The notes under the pieces were generated by a model. That model saw nothing but the letters and a program-made list of their open reading frames with translations. It ran no database searches and was not told where the DNA came from. DNA of 64,000 nucleotides from Astropecten irregularis (Eukaryota > Echinodermata > Asteroidea > Paxillosida > Astropectinidae): assembly GCA_963971285.1 (NCBI GenBank), contig OZ020258.1, positions 372,001 to 436,000 of the forward strand. The letters are read 5' to 3'. Below, in pieces: positions 61,901-64,000 of this stretch (the stretch's first letter is position 1; the number at the start of each line of letters is the position of its first letter). A program made the position numbers and the translations under genes.

Positions 61901-63959
61901 GTTGGACAAGCTCTTTCCTGATACCATCTTCTAGGAGCTGTTTAGGATCAACCTTGATGATACCAACTAGTGTGGTCTTCATCATCAGGATACCCTCTGT
62001 GAAGACTGAGATGGAGTGAGTCAGTCGAGCGACCTAGAGGCAAATATTAAGAGAAGATAATGAATGAAACAAGCGATGTTTAGAAACAAGTGCTTTACCA
62101 CCTGAGCCATACTGTATTAAGATGGGTCTCCCACAGGACACGGTTATTTTATGGTAATGAAACCATGGATTCCTCAAAAGCACCCTAGGTAGTGTAGCTT
62201 GAAAGTCTTATGAAACCTTTTATGCAAAGATAATGAGAAGAAGATACAGTTTTAGAGGTGGGAGGAAAACCCCAGAGTAATATTCTGGGTAAAACCCATA
62301 GAATAAAGTAGGGACTTGAACCCGGTCTGCCAGAGGTGAAATGCAAGGAAAGAACCGCTATGCCAACCTGACTCCCTGCCTGGTGTGAGCTTTCAGGTCA
62401 CAATCTACTCACCTCATATCTAAGATCCAGCTGAGCATAGTCTCGTAGCTTCTCCTTCTCTAGTCTGGTGGGTACTTCCTTGATATGATGTGTTTGAAGT
62501 TGTATAATCTGAGACAGGAGATTAAACATAGTCTGTGGAATGATCTGAAGCACCTTCCGTACGTAGGCTACCAGCTCACTGGAGTAGTATTGAGAGACAC
62601 TGACCAGGTCGGAACTGTTGGCTAGGTTGATACGAATCAGGGGAAGGTCCAACGCTGAGGCAAGCTGCAAAGACCAAAGCAGACTCACAAAATAATGCCC
62701 TCCCAAAATAATTAGCCTTTGTTAACATTTGGGGTAAAGATATATAAATAATTTGATAATTCTCTAAAATTCTTAAAAATCATGGGTTTTGGTTTCAGAT
62801 ATGACACATCACTTATGGATGGTTTGAGGCTTTGCATGGTAACAATTGATATGTGGATCGGTTTGCGGAAATACCACGTAAGAATTTTTTGTTCGTACCT
62901 TCACACTTCTATTTTGTTCGCACTACTCGTAAGGTCTCAACATTTCGACTAGCCTTCTCTAGTGAGAACGAAATAGAAGTGTGAAAGTACAAACATTCTT
63001 ACATGGTGAGTACGCAAACCAATCCACACACTTTATGGATGTTTAAAAAGCAAATGTACAAATGCAATTTACATTTGAATGTTGAAATTTAACTATAGTC
63101 TTATTCCCTGTCTTCTTATAATATTTACCTTTAGGAATGTTGCTCTTAGTTTGGTCACCAGACTGGGGTTTCCTTTGATACCTTGCTGCATGTATGGTGT
63201 GTACCTACAAGAAAAACACAGGAATGTAGACTCATATGCTGTCATCTAGCCAAATATTAACTCTGCAACCGTTGGCAATCGTACAATCATTCCTTCCATG
63301 GATGTTAAAGTTTTTAATTACACCATGTACGGTGGAACTCCACAATAATGAACACGCCGGGATGCACATTAATTATTTGTTATAGTGGTCGTTCAGCACA
63401 TATTCAGCATGTACATAAAATTTGGAGCCAAGGATGCTGTTCGGTATAGCCAAATGTTTGGTATAGCGGTGTTTGTTATAGCGGCGTTCCACTGTACTAA
63501 TTAATAATAATAACAACTGAGCTTTTAAGGTGCCACATTGCAAAGGGGCACAGGGTGCTCACAAGAAGAAAGGAAAAGATAAGAAGAAGGCAGCTAAGAT
63601 CTTGGAAAGAGATGTGTGAATGATGAAACACTATCTGAGTTTCTGATGGCATAAGGTAGGTTGTTCCATAGACGGAGGGGCAGCAATAATGTCAATAATG
63701 TTCTTTTACTGAGATTCTTGGTTTGAATTGTGAGTTGCTTAAAGAACCCTCCGTTATCTCATGAATCTCTGAGATGAATCTATTATACATACGTGTCAAT
63801 CAGCTCCCAGGCATAAGACAGATCAGCAACAATCTGCATCGTTATCAGAACCTCCTCCTTGATGTTGATGGTACGGATCATCTGATGAAGGAACTTCCGG
63901 GTGTCTAGGAGGAACTGACGCACCTGAAGGTTGCTCTCCAGCTGGTGGAATTCTTGAAC
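55965..63959 (-). CDS. WASHC5: WASHC5 (strumpellin), WASH complex subunit, C-terminal part
   Basis: Exons 5' to 3': 63959-63793, 63204-63129, 62664-62413, 62033-61851, 61643-61464, 60780-60656, 60246-60156, 59417-59243, 58655-58576, 58295-58192, 57916-57787, 57401-57305, 57053-56894, 56529-56442 and 56024-55965 (TAG 55967-55965). All phases agree and give 655 residues. Human strumpellin is about 1159 aa, so roughly the last 56% is here. The sequence is strumpellin-like throughout: [69 protein letters not shown], and the end FDEFKSTCQ. Strumpellin is a mainly helical scaffold of the WASH complex, which activates Arp2/3 to build actin on endosomes for cargo sorting. No break or frameshift was seen. 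Introns carry many R4 repeats. Confidence 0.96.
56325..56400. repeat. Fragment of the tRNA-containing element
   Basis: 'tggcggtgtgtgggtggttt', 'catggcttctgaccgccaaa' and 'cgaacaaagataattga' match the leader of the 6121 element, just upstream of where its tRNA block would start. The tRNA block is absent. Confidence 0.7.
57465..57697. mobile_element. R4 repeat with duplicated core
   Basis: tttgagactatgcatggtga ... ggatcggtttgcg at left. The 'actagcctgctctagtcatc' core occurs twice, at about 57590 and 57673, in direct orientation. WASHC5 intron. Confidence 0.7.
58737..58812 (-). repeat. tRNA-like repeat block, minus strand
   Basis: The reverse complement reads GCTGAATAGCTCAGTTGGTA (box A) and CACTGGTTCAAATCCCAC (box B), but the acceptor ends do not pair. 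tRNA-derived repeat in a WASHC5 intron. A further tRNA-like relic is near 62300-62345. Confidence 0.7.
58838..60072. repeat. Two R4-related repeats in WASHC5 introns
   Basis: 58838-58992 (gaagctatgcatggtgg ... gttccgaacagtgtgctatg) and 59928-60072 (aaggctattcatgg ... cagtatgctctgtccatcg). WASHC5 exon 59243-59417 lies between them. Confidence 0.6.
60880..61426. repeat. Tandem duplication of about 294 bp, each copy ending in an R4 element
   Basis: 60880-61160 and 61175-61426 align base for base over long stretches (aactttcttag, atggtcttttcattcaatt, cctgatgatgactagagca). The offset is 294 bp. Both lie in the intron between WASHC5 exons 60656-60780 and 61464-61643. Confidence 0.85.
62822..63030. 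mobile_element. Inverted-end repeat, family R4
   Basis: tttgaggctttgcatggtaa ... gtggatcggtttgcgg at left, and the inverse 'tacgcaaaccaatccacac' at right. The core is 'tttcgactagccttctctag'. WASHC5 intron. Confidence 0.78.
63330..63494. mobile_element. Tc1/mariner-like MITE, family R2
   Basis: Left end ggtggaactccacaataatg (diverged), right end gcggcgttccactg then TA. The interior matches 9942-10118 (ttgttatagtggtcgtt). Confidence 0.78.
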
Positions 63960-64000
63960 CTACAAAAGTAATATTCAATTAGAGGTAAGGCACCATGGCT

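Overview
This is nuclear DNA from an animal. The genes are intron-rich with GT-AG splicing, and the space between exons is packed with short inverted-repeat transposons (MITEs), tRNA-derived SINE-like elements and minisatellites. AT-rich introns, frequent 'aggccta' words and intron-rich ASXL, ENPP and WASHC5 genes fit a marine deuterostome. I think an echinoderm is most likely, but that is inference.

Layout. At 1-1253 (- strand) is the 5' part of an unidentified gene that runs off the left edge. At 3650-15861 (+) is a complete ASXL (Additional sex combs-like) gene in 11 coding exons, with an N-terminal HARE-HTH, a DEUBAD and a C-terminal PHD finger. At 20858-32663 (- strand, with a possible upstream non-coding exon near 34.7 kb) and 36343-51464 (- strand) are two tandem genes for ectonucleotide pyrophosphatase/phosphodiesterases (ENPP1-3 group). 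I call them ENPP-A (854 aa) and ENPP-B (861 aa). Nearly every exon border and phase is shared between them, so they are tandem duplicates. Both keep all catalytic residues and the nuclease-like domain, but neither shows the two somatomedin-B domains typical of vertebrate ENPP1-3. At 55965-63959 (- strand) is the C-terminal 655 residues of WASHC5 (strumpellin, WASH complex); its 5' half lies beyond the right edge.

I assembled the exon models by hand from conserved protein sequence, GT/AG sites and phase. Each complete model sums to a multiple of three. UTRs, promoters and poly(A) sites are mostly not resolved.

The four recognised genes do not form a pathway: ASXL acts in chromatin (Polycomb deubiquitinase), the ENPPs act at the cell surface, and WASHC5 acts in endosomal actin assembly. 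The more unusual content lies in the repeats. It includes a TTAA-duplicating MITE family with a paralogous empty site, a tRNA-containing element bounded by perfect 44-bp direct repeats and a 14-bp target duplication, a 31-bp satellite with higher-order structure, and a foldback element nested inside a Tc1/mariner-like MITE.
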